A stretch of DNA of 64,000 nt from Mucilaginibacter frigoritolerans (GTDB lineage: Bacteria; Bacteroidota; Bacteroidia; Sphingobacteriales; Sphingobacteriaceae), in assembly GCF_007830615.1 (NCBI RefSeq), contig NZ_VLLI01000006.1, positions 124,001 to 188,000 of the forward strand, read 5' to 3'. Below the pieces are notes generated by a model, which was not told the origin of the DNA, made no database searches, and saw only the letters and a program-made list of their open reading frames with translations. How positions within the stretch are numbered: the first letter of the stretch is position 1; each line of letters opens with the position of its first letter. Shown here one piece after another: positions 51,552-60,506 of this stretch. Position numbers and translations under genes: made by a program.

Positions 51552-52691
51552 CTATGCCTGTAATAATTGCAGTGAAGCTTGTTGTACTTTTGCAAAACCA
51601 ACGTTTGAAATACAGGGATGGGGTTGATTTGGTAGTGTTGTAAATTTACATTCCCAATTACAGTTGTAACACTCCATTTTTTCGAACAGGCAAACAGGGG
51701 CGTTTTCAAAACCATCGGAATATGGGGCAAACCGCCCAAAATGTCCACCACCCAAAATGCAAATTGATTTTGTTTTTGTTGCAACAGCTATATGAATAGC
51801 GCTGGTTTCGTTAGCTATTACTAATGATGCACGGCCAATTAATTCAATTAGTTGAGGTAATGAAGTTTTGCCTATTAAATTCTCCACATTTTGGGTGGGG
51901 AGATTGGCGGTTAAATAATCGCCAATTAACGTTTCCGCAGGGCCACCGGCAAGATAAATGGGCTGTTGCGTATTTGTAATAATAAGCTTTATCAAATCCA
52001 GAAACCTTTCCCTTTCCCAACCACGTTTTACTGTACCGGCACCAGGGAAAATAACAATTCCATTTTTCATTTCATTTCTGACAGGTATTGATGGCCCACT
52101 CAGGTTAATGCTACAGTTTAAAACACTTTGGAAAAAGAACCTTGTTCTTTCAAATTCAAAATAAATATTGGGTTGCAGAATAAGCCTGCTGGTATAAAAC
52201 TTATCCGTTTTCTTTTTGTATTGGGCAGGAATCCCCTCCGTATCGCTTTCAAAGCCAATAATTTGTTTTGCTACTGTAAATGCTGCTAGTCCATCAGTAA
52301 TAAATACACGTGTAAATGATGGCTGTAAAACTACTTGGTAATTATTTTTATAAAGCTGCCATGCCAGTTTAAGTAATTTGACAGGAGCTTCATACAATTT
52401 ATCGGGACTACAGAAATAAAAATTGCTAATAAAAGAAGCATCGTAAGTAAGTGCAATATCTTTCCATAAAGTATTGCCAAGCAAATCAATTTCATAATCT
52501 TTAAATTGATCAGATTGCCTTACCACTTCAAGGTAGTTTCTGAAAAGCACATAATCACCAATGGCATCAGTTTTTATTATTAAAAGACGTTTTTGTTCGT
52601 CCCTGAATTTTGCAAAAAAACGAAACAACAAAGGGAGCTTAAGCAATATTAAGCGGCATACCCTGAACAAGTTTCTGTTTTTGATTACCAT
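51552..52691 (-). CDS. Glycosyltransferase family 9 (heptosyltransferase-like)
   Basis: 379 aa. GT9/WaaF-type GT-B fold: N-terminal KRLLIIKTDAIGDYVLFRNYLEVV (about 33-56), the interdomain IVIFPGAGTVKRGWERERFLDLIKLI (about 213-238), and the donor site LIELIGRASLVIANETSAIHIAVATKTKSICILGGGHFGRFAPY (about 283-326). Family members add heptose or related sugars to the lipid A core. The C-terminus has a Cys-rich patch (MECYNCNWEC) seen in some members. Located between a GT2 gene (34 nt upstream) and the exporter gene. Confidence 0.92.
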   Translation of the reverse strand: MVIKNRNLFRVCRLILLKLPLLFRFFAKFRDEQKRLLIIKTDAIGDYVLFRNYLEVVRQSDQFKDYEIDLLGNTLWKDIALTYDASFISNFYFCSPDKLYEAPVKLLKLAWQLYKNNYQVVLQPSFTRVFITDGLAAFTVAKQIIGFESDTEGIPAQYKKKTDKFYTSRLILQPNIYFEFERTRFFFQSVLNCSINLSGPSIPVRNEMKNGIVIFPGAGTVKRGWERERFLDLIKLIITNTQQPIYLAGGPAETLIGDYLTANLPTQNVENLIGKTSLPQLIELIGRASLVIANETSAIHIAVATKTKSICILGGGHFGRFAPYSDGFENAPVCLFEKMECYNCNWECKFTTLPNQPHPCISNVGFAKVQQASLQLLQA

Positions 52692-52725
52692 AGCAATTGA
52701 AAACTATATAAATTAAGTTGAGAGG

Positions 52726-53481
52726 TTAAATGGATGAAGATTTTTTATTCTTTTTAGGAAATAAAGTGCCTTTTAATTGACGGAAACTAAACCTTATCCA
52801 ATTGCCCACTCCATGGTTTTTCAGGATCAGCTTTGCCTTATCCTTTTCCAAATCCTGATCAAGATTAAGTGATGAAACACCCGTGTGATTAAAGTTGGCT
52901 ATAGTGAGGTCGGTATATTGAAAAGTAAAATCTTTATCCTTCCATGCCCGCATATTTAATTCATGATCGGCAGATATGCGGTATTTGGTATTAAACCGGT
53001 ATTTATCAAATACTTGTTTGGGATAGATGATAGCCTGGTGACAAATAGCACTTTTTGAATGCTGGTAGGCAGAAACCTTGCCTCTGAACTTTTTACCATC
53101 CATTAAAACATTGCCATAATAAATAATAGATTTATCCCTTACCTGAAAAGCAAGTTCCGAAAATTCATTAAAAAGCGTGTCATCAGCCCCTAAAAAGTAA
53201 ACCCAATCGCCCGTTATATGATCAAGGGCTTTGTTCATGGCCTCATAAATTCCCCCGTCTTTTTCGCTTCTCCAGCAGGCAATTTTATCATCATTGGCTG
53301 CTAATATGGCAACCGTCCCATCTGTACTGCCGCCATCCATTAATACAATTTCAATTGCGGGATATTGCTGCTGATAGATACTATTCAAACAATTTTGAAT
53401 AACATCTGCCACATTAAGGGTAACAATGATTATGGAAATTTTAGGATAATCGTTTTTTAGATCGAATGAATTACCGGTCAT
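52726..53481 (-). CDS. Glycosyltransferase family 2
   Basis: 251 aa. GT2 domain: KISIIIVTLNVADVIQNCLNSI (about 14-35), IVLMDGGSTDGTV (about 45-57), the EKDGGIYEAMNKALDHITGDWVYFLGADD stretch (about 77-105) with the terminal D-D metal site. This subgroup (WcaA/colanic-type, with YEAMNKA) is usual in O-antigen and exopolysaccharide clusters. The C-terminal helix region is short and basic (FPKKNKKSSS), suggesting peripheral membrane attachment. Sugar and acceptor unknown. Confidence 0.92.
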   Translation of the reverse strand: MTGNSFDLKNDYPKISIIIVTLNVADVIQNCLNSIYQQQYPAIEIVLMDGGSTDGTVAILAANDDKIACWRSEKDGGIYEAMNKALDHITGDWVYFLGADDTLFNEFSELAFQVRDKSIIYYGNVLMDGKKFRGKVSAYQHSKSAICHQAIIYPKQVFDKYRFNTKYRISADHELNMRAWKDKDFTFQYTDLTIANFNHTGVSSLNLDQDLEKDKAKLILKNHGVGNWIRFSFRQLKGTLFPKKNKKSSSI

Positions 53482-53580
53482 ATTTTAATTGATGAACATT
53501 TTTTGCAGATAACTATCAGCAAATATACAATGCCGTACCTTAACGAAAGCTATATCAGAAATCTGCGTGACACTTTACTA

Positions 53581-54525
53581 TTATTGCTGGCTAAATATTT
53601 TTTTTGTTTTTACTCCCCAAACCTGGCTGTAAATATAGTTTAACCTATTCAGCTTGCTTTTTTTGCGAATGTAGAAAATAGTTTTGCGGTACTTAAATAA
53701 CAAAGCACTAAGTTCAAAAGATAAATAACTTTGTACACGCTTTTTATAAGCCTTATAAAAACTATCTATCAATTGCTGGTCTTTATTTTTTGGAAATGCT
53801 GAACAATAGGCAAGCCATTGTTCAATACGTTCAATTTTTTGTACCGATGATAGTTTATGTTTATCATTTTTACGTTGTTGACGCAAAATATTGGTATCAC
53901 TGCTATCATGCTGACGGTATTTTACCAGGCATTGTGGAATAAAATCAATGGTTCCCACATTAGTAGCCACATAAGCCAGCCACCAATCATGGAAATAGCT
54001 TTGTTTTAAAGGCAATGCATCAGTCAGGAGTTCTTTTTTCATTAATATGGAGTGACCTGAAACGCAATTAAAGAACAAAAAAACCTCCGGCTCACCACCT
54101 CTATAAAGATTCATGATATCCGAAACCTTTTTGTTCATTGCAGAGCCATCTTCATAAATAAATTCAGAATCGTGATAAACAAAAACATTATTCTTTATAG
54201 CATCAACCTGCAATTCTATTTTTTGCAGATCCCATAAATCATCCTGATCGCATAAGGCAATAAATTCGCCATTGCATAGTTTCACGGCTTTTTCAAAATT
54301 ACTGGTAAAGCCTAAATTACTTTCATTTTTATAAACCGTAATTTGCGGATATCGGGAAGCATAATCATTGAGAATTTGAACAGTCGAATCTGTTGAACAA
54401 TCATCCACCACCACAATTTCAAAAGTCTTATAGGTTTGGTTTACGAGTGTATCCAGTTGATCGGCCAAATATTTGGCACCATTATAAGTGCATAATGCAA
54501 TTGATACCAGGGGGGCTTGTTTCAT
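53581..54525 (-). CDS. Glycosyltransferase family 2
   Basis: 314 aa. GT2 domain: PLVSIALCTYNGAKYLADQLDTLVNQTYK (about 5-33), EIVVVDDCSTDSTV (about 36-49), and the metal site LCDQDDLWD (about 91-99). This LCDQDDLW subgroup resembles rhamnosyltransferase-like enzymes of O-antigen clusters. The second half is helix-rich with basic residues. A 99-nt gap separates it from the following GT2 gene, and 17 nt from the preceding one. Confidence 0.92.
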   Translation of the reverse strand: MKQAPLVSIALCTYNGAKYLADQLDTLVNQTYKTFEIVVVDDCSTDSTVQILNDYASRYPQITVYKNESNLGFTSNFEKAVKLCNGEFIALCDQDDLWDLQKIELQVDAIKNNVFVYHDSEFIYEDGSAMNKKVSDIMNLYRGGEPEVFLFFNCVSGHSILMKKELLTDALPLKQSYFHDWWLAYVATNVGTIDFIPQCLVKYRQHDSSDTNILRQQRKNDKHKLSSVQKIERIEQWLAYCSAFPKNKDQQLIDSFYKAYKKRVQSYLSFELSALLFKYRKTIFYIRKKSKLNRLNYIYSQVWGVKTKKIFSQQ

Positions 54526-54542
54526 TTATATATCCGGCAAAA

Positions 54543-55538
54543 TTAGGGCTTAAATTTATGTAGCTTCTTATCCTTCACTGATGACCGTATTTTGGTTACT
54601 ACGTTAAAAATAGTTATCCGGCTGCTATTAGCAGTAAGCAGTTGTTTAAATTTATTTTTGTATTGATGTATCAGGGCCCGGTTTCTAAATAACTCTTTAT
54701 AGCTATTCCATATCCAGGTATGCCCGCCTAACAATTTAGGGATTAAATCAATAAGCGTGATTTGCATATACCAAAGCATAAGTGCTACGCCATTTAAATG
54801 AATGGCATGAAGGTAAAAACGATTACGGAAGTATATACTTTTTACCCATTGTGCCGTTTCATAATTTTTTGTACTTGCCGATACCTGGTGCCTGCAAATA
54901 GAGTTATGCTCGTAATAGCATTTCCAACCCAAACGCCAGGCACGGATACTTAACTCCATATCTTCGCAATAAAACGGCGAAAATATTTCGCTAAACCCGC
55001 CAAGCTGTTTTAATTTTTCGGCATCAACCAAAGCATTGGCACCCGAAAGGTAAAAAGTATACAGTCTGCTACTTTCATCATTTGTATAACAAAAATAATC
55101 TGTCTTTAATTTCAGTCCATTAAATTTGGGTACACGCGCGGCATCTTGTATGTCATCACCTTCCATATCAATAATGCGGCCCATTACTCCAAAAGTATCC
55201 CAAGCTAAAAAGTATTTCCACTGCTGCTCAAAATAATCAGCACTAAGCTTTACATCAGAGTTTAAAATTAAAATCAACTCATGTTGCGTAACTTCAATAC
55301 CACGGTTACAGGCAAAAGAAAAGCCCTTATTTACTGGATTAACAACTAGTTTTACTTCCGGATATTCGGTTTTAATAAACTCAACAGAATCGTCTTTGGA
55401 GCAATCATCTACAATAATAAGCTCGTAAACAATACCGGCCTTGTTTAAAGCAGTATAGGTATAAGGCAGGTACTCCTTTAACAGATGTTTCCCATTGTAA
55501 TTGGGAATAACCACCGAAACACTTTTTTTGATTTCCAA
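54543..55538 (-). CDS. Glycosyltransferase family 2
   Basis: 331 aa. GT2 domain: SVSVVIPNYNGKHLLKEYLPYT (about 6-27), ELIIVDDCSKDDSV (about 39-52), NPVNKGFSFACNRGIEV and the metal site LILNSDVKLS (about 90-99). The middle segment GFSEIFSPFYCEDMELSIRAWRLGWKCYYEHNS (about 180-212) includes the ED motif common in WcaE/rhamnosyl-type enzymes. A hydrophobic helix near 255-275 suggests membrane attachment. Starts 6 nt after the previous gene in the cluster, so co-transcribed. Confidence 0.92.
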   Translation of the reverse strand: MEIKKSVSVVIPNYNGKHLLKEYLPYTYTALNKAGIVYELIIVDDCSKDDSVEFIKTEYPEVKLVVNPVNKGFSFACNRGIEVTQHELILILNSDVKLSADYFEQQWKYFLAWDTFGVMGRIIDMEGDDIQDAARVPKFNGLKLKTDYFCYTNDESSRLYTFYLSGANALVDAEKLKQLGGFSEIFSPFYCEDMELSIRAWRLGWKCYYEHNSICRHQVSASTKNYETAQWVKSIYFRNRFYLHAIHLNGVALMLWYMQITLIDLIPKLLGGHTWIWNSYKELFRNRALIHQYKNKFKQLLTANSSRITIFNVVTKIRSSVKDKKLHKFKP

Positions 55539-55544
55539 ATTTAT

Positions 55545-56423
55545 TTATTTTACAATAATGTAATTTCTGTACTCACTAACGCGCCAGCCCGTTAAATCTT
55601 CTATTTTTTGCAATAGTTTTCGTCTCAAGGTCATTTTTTTATGCAACTGGTTTAAATCTATATTAAGGTTCCAGTTAGTGGCCGCTATTCGTTTTTGCAT
55701 AACAGCCGGGTGACTTCCGGTAAAATGAATCAGCCTGTCGGCATTTTTGTAATCAAATTCAAAAGTTTCGGGCAGATTTTGCGCAAGCCATTCATCATCG
55801 TGATAAAACAAATTGAAGTTGCGCAATTTGCTTTTTAATCCGGCAGGAGGCTTTACCCAGCCATAATGGTATATATAGGCATCAATTAACTTCACTCTTA
55901 CTTTACGGCCATCCCACCTGAAACCCTGCGCGTCGCGATAAGACTGTACCGCCTTATTGTTTCTCAAAATCCTGATCTCACGTCTGTACCACCTGCGCGA
56001 ATGTCCATAATAATCATATGAGCCATAAAAATGCAGGTATTTAAATAATAAGCCTTCTACACCGGCATTATTTAAATTATCTTCCATCTCCTTTTTTATA
56101 AGGGGTAGATATTTTTCATGTACACACTCATCCCCCTGAATATAAAATGCCCAATCGGCATCAGGTGATATATGATTAAAAGCAATATCCGTTTGCGCGG
56201 CAAATACAGCACCGCCTTCGCGAATGCTATCATCCCATATGGTATTAACGATCTTGATTTTAGGAGAATTTATACCTTTAATAAGAGCCTCAGTTTCGTC
56301 TTCGCTATTTCCAAGTGCCACCACAAATTCATCACATATGGATAAAATGGAAGTTATGGCTTCAACCACAGGATAATCGTTTTTTACGGCATTTCTAATA
56401 AATGTAAACCCTGCAACTTTCAT
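55545..56423 (-). CDS. Glycosyltransferase family 2-like protein
   Basis: 292 aa. The N-terminus MKVAGFTFIRNAVKNDYPVVEAITSILSICDEFVVALGNSEDET is that of a GT2-like clade in which the canonical DDGS is replaced by NSEDE, followed by WAFYIQGDECVHEKY (about 105-119) as the likely metal site. The later YHYGWVKPP and FTGSHPAVM motifs are characteristic of the clade. It is the first gene of the minus-strand glycan cluster, so its upstream region should hold the cluster promoter. Confidence 0.85.
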   Translation of the reverse strand: MKVAGFTFIRNAVKNDYPVVEAITSILSICDEFVVALGNSEDETEALIKGINSPKIKIVNTIWDDSIREGGAVFAAQTDIAFNHISPDADWAFYIQGDECVHEKYLPLIKKEMEDNLNNAGVEGLLFKYLHFYGSYDYYGHSRRWYRREIRILRNNKAVQSYRDAQGFRWDGRKVRVKLIDAYIYHYGWVKPPAGLKSKLRNFNLFYHDDEWLAQNLPETFEFDYKNADRLIHFTGSHPAVMQKRIAATNWNLNIDLNQLHKKMTLRRKLLQKIEDLTGWRVSEYRNYIIVK

Positions 56424-56603
56424 TTATATGATTTTTAAGTATGATCAAGCTTTTATGTTCAGGCTTCAATAATGCGTCAACCCCTCAATGAGTGAAGGAA
56501 AAGAGCATCTTTGCGCCGCAAATATAGCTTTCTAACACATTTGCCAATTATAAATAATATTTAGTGTTCATTACTTTATTGGGGCTTAAATTAAAATGTA
56601 TTC

Positions 56604-56611
56604 TATTTTTG
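56604..56611 (+). promoter_or_regulatory. Possible -7 box upstream of meaB
   Basis: TATTTTTG matches TAnnTTTG and ends 21 nt before the chosen ATG at 56633. It also supports that start, since an in-frame start at 56564 lies upstream of the box. Confidence 0.4.
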
Positions 56612-56632
56612 TTGATTAAGAAACGATCATCA

Positions 56633-57526
56633 ATGTTAAGTAACGAGCATCCTATTCAACCACACTGTTCAGATCTGCGGTCAGTAGCCCGGGCTTTAAC
56701 CATTGTGGAGAATGACTTAAAGGGTGCTGATGAACTATTGAAAAGTCTTACTTTCAAAAAAGAAATACCTGTAATTGGTATAACCGGCCCACCGGGAGCA
56801 GGTAAAAGCACACTGGTAAATTCGTTGATTGGTAAATTACTGGCAGGTAATAATAAGATAGCTGTTTTGGCTATTGATCCAACCTCCCCTTTTAATTTCG
56901 GTTCTTTACTGGGCGACAGAATAAGGATGGCGCCGCATTTTAACCATCCGGATGTTTTTATCCGCTCGTTGGCAACGCGTGGTTCATTGGGTGGCCTTTC
57001 TGCAAAAACCATTGAGATGACTGATGTTTTACGCGCTGCCGGTTTTGATTATATTTTGATTGAAACCGTTGGTGTAGGGCAATCAGAAATTGAAATTGCC
57101 GGGCTTGCTGATATTACCCTTTTGGTTTTAGTGCCCGAAAGCGGTGATGAAATTCAAAACATCAAATCGGGCTTAATGGAAATTGCTGATGCCTTTATTA
57201 TAAATAAAGCAGACAGAGCAGATGCTGATTTATTTGCCAATAATTTAAAAAAGATAATAAATCAGAAAAAAGGACAAGGGCCGCCGGTATTTAAAACTGT
57301 GGCGTCAAAAAGTGAGGGGCTGGATGAAGTTGTTGATTTTTTAAAATCTGCATCGCACTTAAAAAACGACAGAAAAGCATTCTTACTGTCTGAAAAAGCA
57401 TACAAATTGATCCAACACCGGAGAATGAATGATATAGATAAAAAAAAACTCCAGCAAACCATTGCCGAAGCTTCAGTTAAACCGGAGTTTAATTTATATA
57501 GTTTTTTGGAGGATTATTTTAAATAA
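56633..57526 (+). CDS. meaB: MeaB-type GTPase, methylmalonyl-CoA mutase chaperone
   Basis: 297 aa from ATG 56633 (MLSNEHPIQPHC); a longer frame from 56564 adds a hydrophobic stretch foreign to the family. G3E GTPase: Walker A GITGPPGAGKST at 49-60, the IDPTSPFNFGSLLGDRIRM segment, IETVGVGQSE (switch) near 145-154, and the base-recognition NKAD. MeaB/ArgK protects and reactivates B12-dependent methylmalonyl-CoA mutase. No mutase gene is in the window. It is convergent with the aminopeptidase gene 12 nt away, without an evident terminator. Confidence 0.92.
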   Translation: MLSNEHPIQPHCSDLRSVARALTIVENDLKGADELLKSLTFKKEIPVIGITGPPGAGKSTLVNSLIGKLLAGNNKIAVLAIDPTSPFNFGSLLGDRIRMAPHFNHPDVFIRSLATRGSLGGLSAKTIEMTDVLRAAGFDYILIETVGVGQSEIEIAGLADITLLVLVPESGDEIQNIKSGLMEIADAFIINKADRADADLFANNLKKIINQKKGQGPPVFKTVASKSEGLDEVVDFLKSASHLKNDRKAFLLSEKAYKLIQHRRMNDIDKKKLQQTIAEASVKPEFNLYSFLEDYFK

Positions 57527-57538
57527 GCTCCAACAGTA

Positions 57539-58828
57539 TTAACTGTTCATTATTTCTTCAATGTGATCTGCTTCAACCGGGATATCAGCCATCAGGTCAA
57601 TATTACCATCAGCAGTTATCAGTATATCGTTTTCAATCCTTACTGCAAAACCTTCCTCCGGAATATAAATACCTGGTTCGCAAGTTAAGATGTTACCCAC
57701 CTCAAACTTTTTATACCTGCTGGCAAAATCATGCACATCAAGTCCTAAATGGTGTGAAGTACCATGCATAAAATACTTTTTATATAATGGCATTTTAGGA
57801 TCTTGTTTATCAACATCACTTTTATTTAATAAACCTAAACCTATCAATTCTCCAGTCATTATTTTACCAACTTCATCATGGTAATCATTCCACACGGTAC
57901 CGGCAACAAGCATTTCTGTTGCAGCATACATAACCCTTAACACTGCATTATAAACATCACGCTGGCGTTTGGTGAAACGTCCATTTACAGGAACAGTCCT
58001 GCTCATATCGGCATTATAGTTTGCGTATTCGGCGGCAAAGTCAAACAGAATAACATCTCCGTCATTACAAACCTGGTTATTATCATTATAGTGCAAACAA
58101 AGTGCATTTTTTCCAGATGCCAAAATAGGATTATAAGCATGTCCGGTAGCCCTTTGCTTTAAAAATTCGTGACTTATTTCGGCTTCAATCTCATATTCAG
58201 CTACACCTGGCTTAAGGAATTTTAATACACGTACAAAAGCGTCGCGCGTAATTTCGCAGGCTTTTTTAGTGGCCTGTATTTCGACGTCCGATTTAACTGC
58301 ACGCAGGCTTCGAAGTATAGGTGCCGATCTTTCATAATGATGTAAAGGGTATTTGAGCTTTAAACTCTCAAACATTCTTAAATCACGATACGGAACGGTG
58401 TGACTGTAACGGTCATTTTCATTTGTATTAACATAAATATTTTCGGCGTAGTTAATTATAGTATGCAGTATTGTATCATATTCACTTAACCAATAAACAT
58501 TTTCAATGCCTGATGTTTTTTTCGCCTCTTCTTTGGTATATTTATGTCCTTCCCAAATGGCAATATGTTCACTGGTTTGTCTTAAAAATAGTACTTCTTT
58601 GTATAGTGGATTAGGACAATCAGGAAATAATACTAATATACTTTGCTCCTGGTCAATTCCAGAAAGATAAAAAAAATCGGGGTTTTGTTTGAATAAAAAA
58701 TTCTGGTCGCCATTTCGAGGAAATTCATCATTCGAATGGAAAATAGCTATAGAACAGGGTTTTAGATGAGAAATAAAATTTTTTCGGTTAAGGATAAACA
58801 ACTCATTGGCAAGAGACTGATATTTCAT
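57539..58828 (-). CDS. pepP: Xaa-Pro aminopeptidase (M24B)
   Basis: 429 aa. The N-terminal creatinase-like domain (about 1-165) is followed by the pita-bread metallopeptidase. Di-metal ligands appear in order: Asp in VILFDFAAEYANYNADMSRTVPV (two Asp, about 264-286), His in MHGTSHHLGLDVHD (about 352-365), Glu in LTCEPGIYIPEEG (about 379-391) and Glu in VRIENDILIT. It removes an N-terminal residue preceding proline, in the cytoplasm. Symbol by family resemblance. Confidence 0.92.
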   Translation of the reverse strand: MKYQSLANELFILNRKNFISHLKPCSIAIFHSNDEFPRNGDQNFLFKQNPDFFYLSGIDQEQSILVLFPDCPNPLYKEVLFLRQTSEHIAIWEGHKYTKEEAKKTSGIENVYWLSEYDTILHTIINYAENIYVNTNENDRYSHTVPYRDLRMFESLKLKYPLHHYERSAPILRSLRAVKSDVEIQATKKACEITRDAFVRVLKFLKPGVAEYEIEAEISHEFLKQRATGHAYNPILASGKNALCLHYNDNNQVCNDGDVILFDFAAEYANYNADMSRTVPVNGRFTKRQRDVYNAVLRVMYAATEMLVAGTVWNDYHDEVGKIMTGELIGLGLLNKSDVDKQDPKMPLYKKYFMHGTSHHLGLDVHDFASRYKKFEVGNILTCEPGIYIPEEGFAVRIENDILITADGNIDLMADIPVEADHIEEIMNS

Positions 58829-58930
58829 TTAAAGCAGTTAATAATTTTTTAAAAACATTTTTTTTTATTTATTTGTATAAATATTACAAATATTGGAATA
58901 AAGTTTGGATATGGTTTCAAACATTATTAC

Positions 58931-58938
58931 TATTTTTG
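58931..58938 (+). promoter_or_regulatory. Promoter of the first OmpA-family gene
   Basis: TATTTTTG matches the -7 consensus. A TTTG at 58904-58907 lies 23 nt upstream, close to but longer than the usual 19-21 spacing to the -33 element. The ATG is 37 nt downstream. Confidence 0.45.
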
Positions 58939-58975
58939 AAAAAAATCACAATTAAAATTGTTTAATCTTAAAATT

Positions 58976-60325
58976 ATGAACTATTCTACATTAAAGAAAA
59001 CAGTCGTCTTTTCATTTGTTTCCTTGATGGCAGTTGGTTTCGCTTCAGCACAAACCGATACTGCTAAATCATTGAAAAAAGTGAAAACTTCTGACAGTAC
59101 CTCAACACCAAAATTGTTTGGTGGTGCTGGTCAGTACAACACATGGAGCGTTGGCGTCAACGTTGGTGTAACAGCTCCTTCAGTGGCAACAGGTGGTGTT
59201 ACACCATTTACCCACAACAAAGCCGAACTCGGTTATGGACTATCTGTTAGAGATCAATTAAGCCATGCATTTGGTTTACAAGCTGATTTCCATGGTGGTA
59301 AACTTGCCGGAAACGACAATGGTGGTACCTCAACTGACAGTGGTAACGGATTACCTTACTCAAGCTTTTCAACTAACTTTTATTCTGGAAGCTTAACAGG
59401 TGTTGTTGATGTTGGTAGCGTTAGCTTCCTGCACCGTAAAAATTCTGTTAATTTCTACGTATTAGGTGGTGCTGGTTTAATGTGGTATAAACCAACTGCA
59501 GTTGATCCTTCTGGAAATTCTTTCCCTTACTCTCACTACGCTAAAGAATTATTTATTCCAGTAGGTGCAGGTGTTAAATTCAAACTAACCGAGCAATTAT
59601 CACTTAACCTTGGTTACACTGAAAACTTCATGGATGGATTTAATCTTGAAGCAATTCACACCAAATACCCTGCTGAAAACAAATATTCTTACGGTTATGC
59701 TGGTTTAGAGTACACTTTCGGTCCTAAATCTAAACCAAGTTTAGAATGGGTAAACCCAATTGCTCAGATGTATGACGAGTTGTATGATGCAGCTTTACGT
59801 CAGGAAGTTGAAGCTTTAAAAGGCCGTGTTGCAAATGTTGAAACTGCAGTTAGCGACCTGAAAAAAGATTCAGACGGTGACGGTGTTTCTGATCAATTTG
59901 ACAAATGCCCTAACACTCCTGCAGGTACAGTTGTTGACGGTTCAGGTTGCCCTATCGTGTTCCCTAAACCAGATACTATTAAAGCTGCTACTGCTGCTGT
60001 TGCTCCTTACAGCAACATTCAGTTTGAATTTGACAGTTCAGTATTGAAAACATCTTCATACCCAGTATTAGATGCTACTTCTGCTGACTTAAGATCAAAT
60101 AGCAGTGTTGTTACTTTAGCTGGCTACGCTTCATCAGAAGGTACTGCTTCTCACAACTTGCGTTTATCAAAAGACCGTGCTAACTCAGTAAAAACTTACT
60201 TAGTAAACTCTGGTGTTGACGCAAAACGTGTCAAAGTTAAAGGTTACGGTGAAACTCACCCAATTGCTGATAACTCAACTGAAGATGGTCGTATATTAAA
60301 CCGTCGTGTTGAATTCCACAAATAA
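58976..60325 (+). CDS. OmpA-family outer-membrane protein (first of a tandem pair)
   Basis: 449 aa from ATG 58976 (MNYSTLKK), which yields a proper signal peptide ending FASAQ. The N-terminal barrel (about 45-265) is followed by a coiled segment (LRQEVEALKGRVANVETAVSDLKKD), a thrombospondin type 3 calcium-binding repeat (DSDGDGVSDQFDKCPNTPAG) and an OmpA/MotB peptidoglycan-binding domain (about 340-449: IQFEFDSSVLKTSSYPVLD, LAGYASSEGTASHNLRLSKDRANSVKTYLV, NRRVEF). It anchors the outer membrane to the cell wall. Terminator follows 20 nt later, so it is transcribed separately from its paralogue. Confidence 0.92.
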   Translation: MNYSTLKKTVVFSFVSLMAVGFASAQTDTAKSLKKVKTSDSTSTPKLFGGAGQYNTWSVGVNVGVTAPSVATGGVTPFTHNKAELGYGLSVRDQLSHAFGLQADFHGGKLAGNDNGGTSTDSGNGLPYSSFSTNFYSGSLTGVVDVGSVSFLHRKNSVNFYVLGGAGLMWYKPTAVDPSGNSFPYSHYAKELFIPVGAGVKFKLTEQLSLNLGYTENFMDGFNLEAIHTKYPAENKYSYGYAGLEYTFGPKSKPSLEWVNPIAQMYDELYDAALRQEVEALKGRVANVETAVSDLKKDSDGDGVSDQFDKCPNTPAGTVVDGSGCPIVFPKPDTIKAATAAVAPYSNIQFEFDSSVLKTSSYPVLDATSADLRSNSSVVTLAGYASSEGTASHNLRLSKDRANSVKTYLVNSGVDAKRVKVKGYGETHPIADNSTEDGRILNRRVEFHK

Positions 60326-60344
60326 TATTTGTAAAAAGTATTAT

Positions 60345-60380
60345 AAAAAAACGGCTAACCAAATGGTTAGCCGTTTTTTT
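60345..60380 (+). terminator. Terminator after the first OmpA gene
   Basis: AAAAAACGGCTAACC pairs perfectly with GGTTAGCCGTTTTTT around AAAT, and the T tract continues to 60382. A strong intrinsic terminator. Confidence 0.92.
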
Positions 60381-60446
60381 TTGCTCTGTTTTTTAATGAT
60401 AAAATCAATGCATATTTAGCTATGGAGATTATTTAGTTTTTTTTTG

Positions 60447-60454
60447 TACGTTTG
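60447..60454 (+). promoter_or_regulatory. -7 box upstream of the second OmpA gene
   Basis: TACGTTTG matches TAnnTTTG, 52 nt before the ATG at 60507, leaving a 5' leader of roughly 45 nt. It lies downstream of the first gene's terminator, so the pair is independently transcribed. Confidence 0.5.
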
Positions 60455-60506
60455 TTATAATACTGACATAAGCATCACAAAATAAAACCCTTAACCGCAA
60501 AATATC

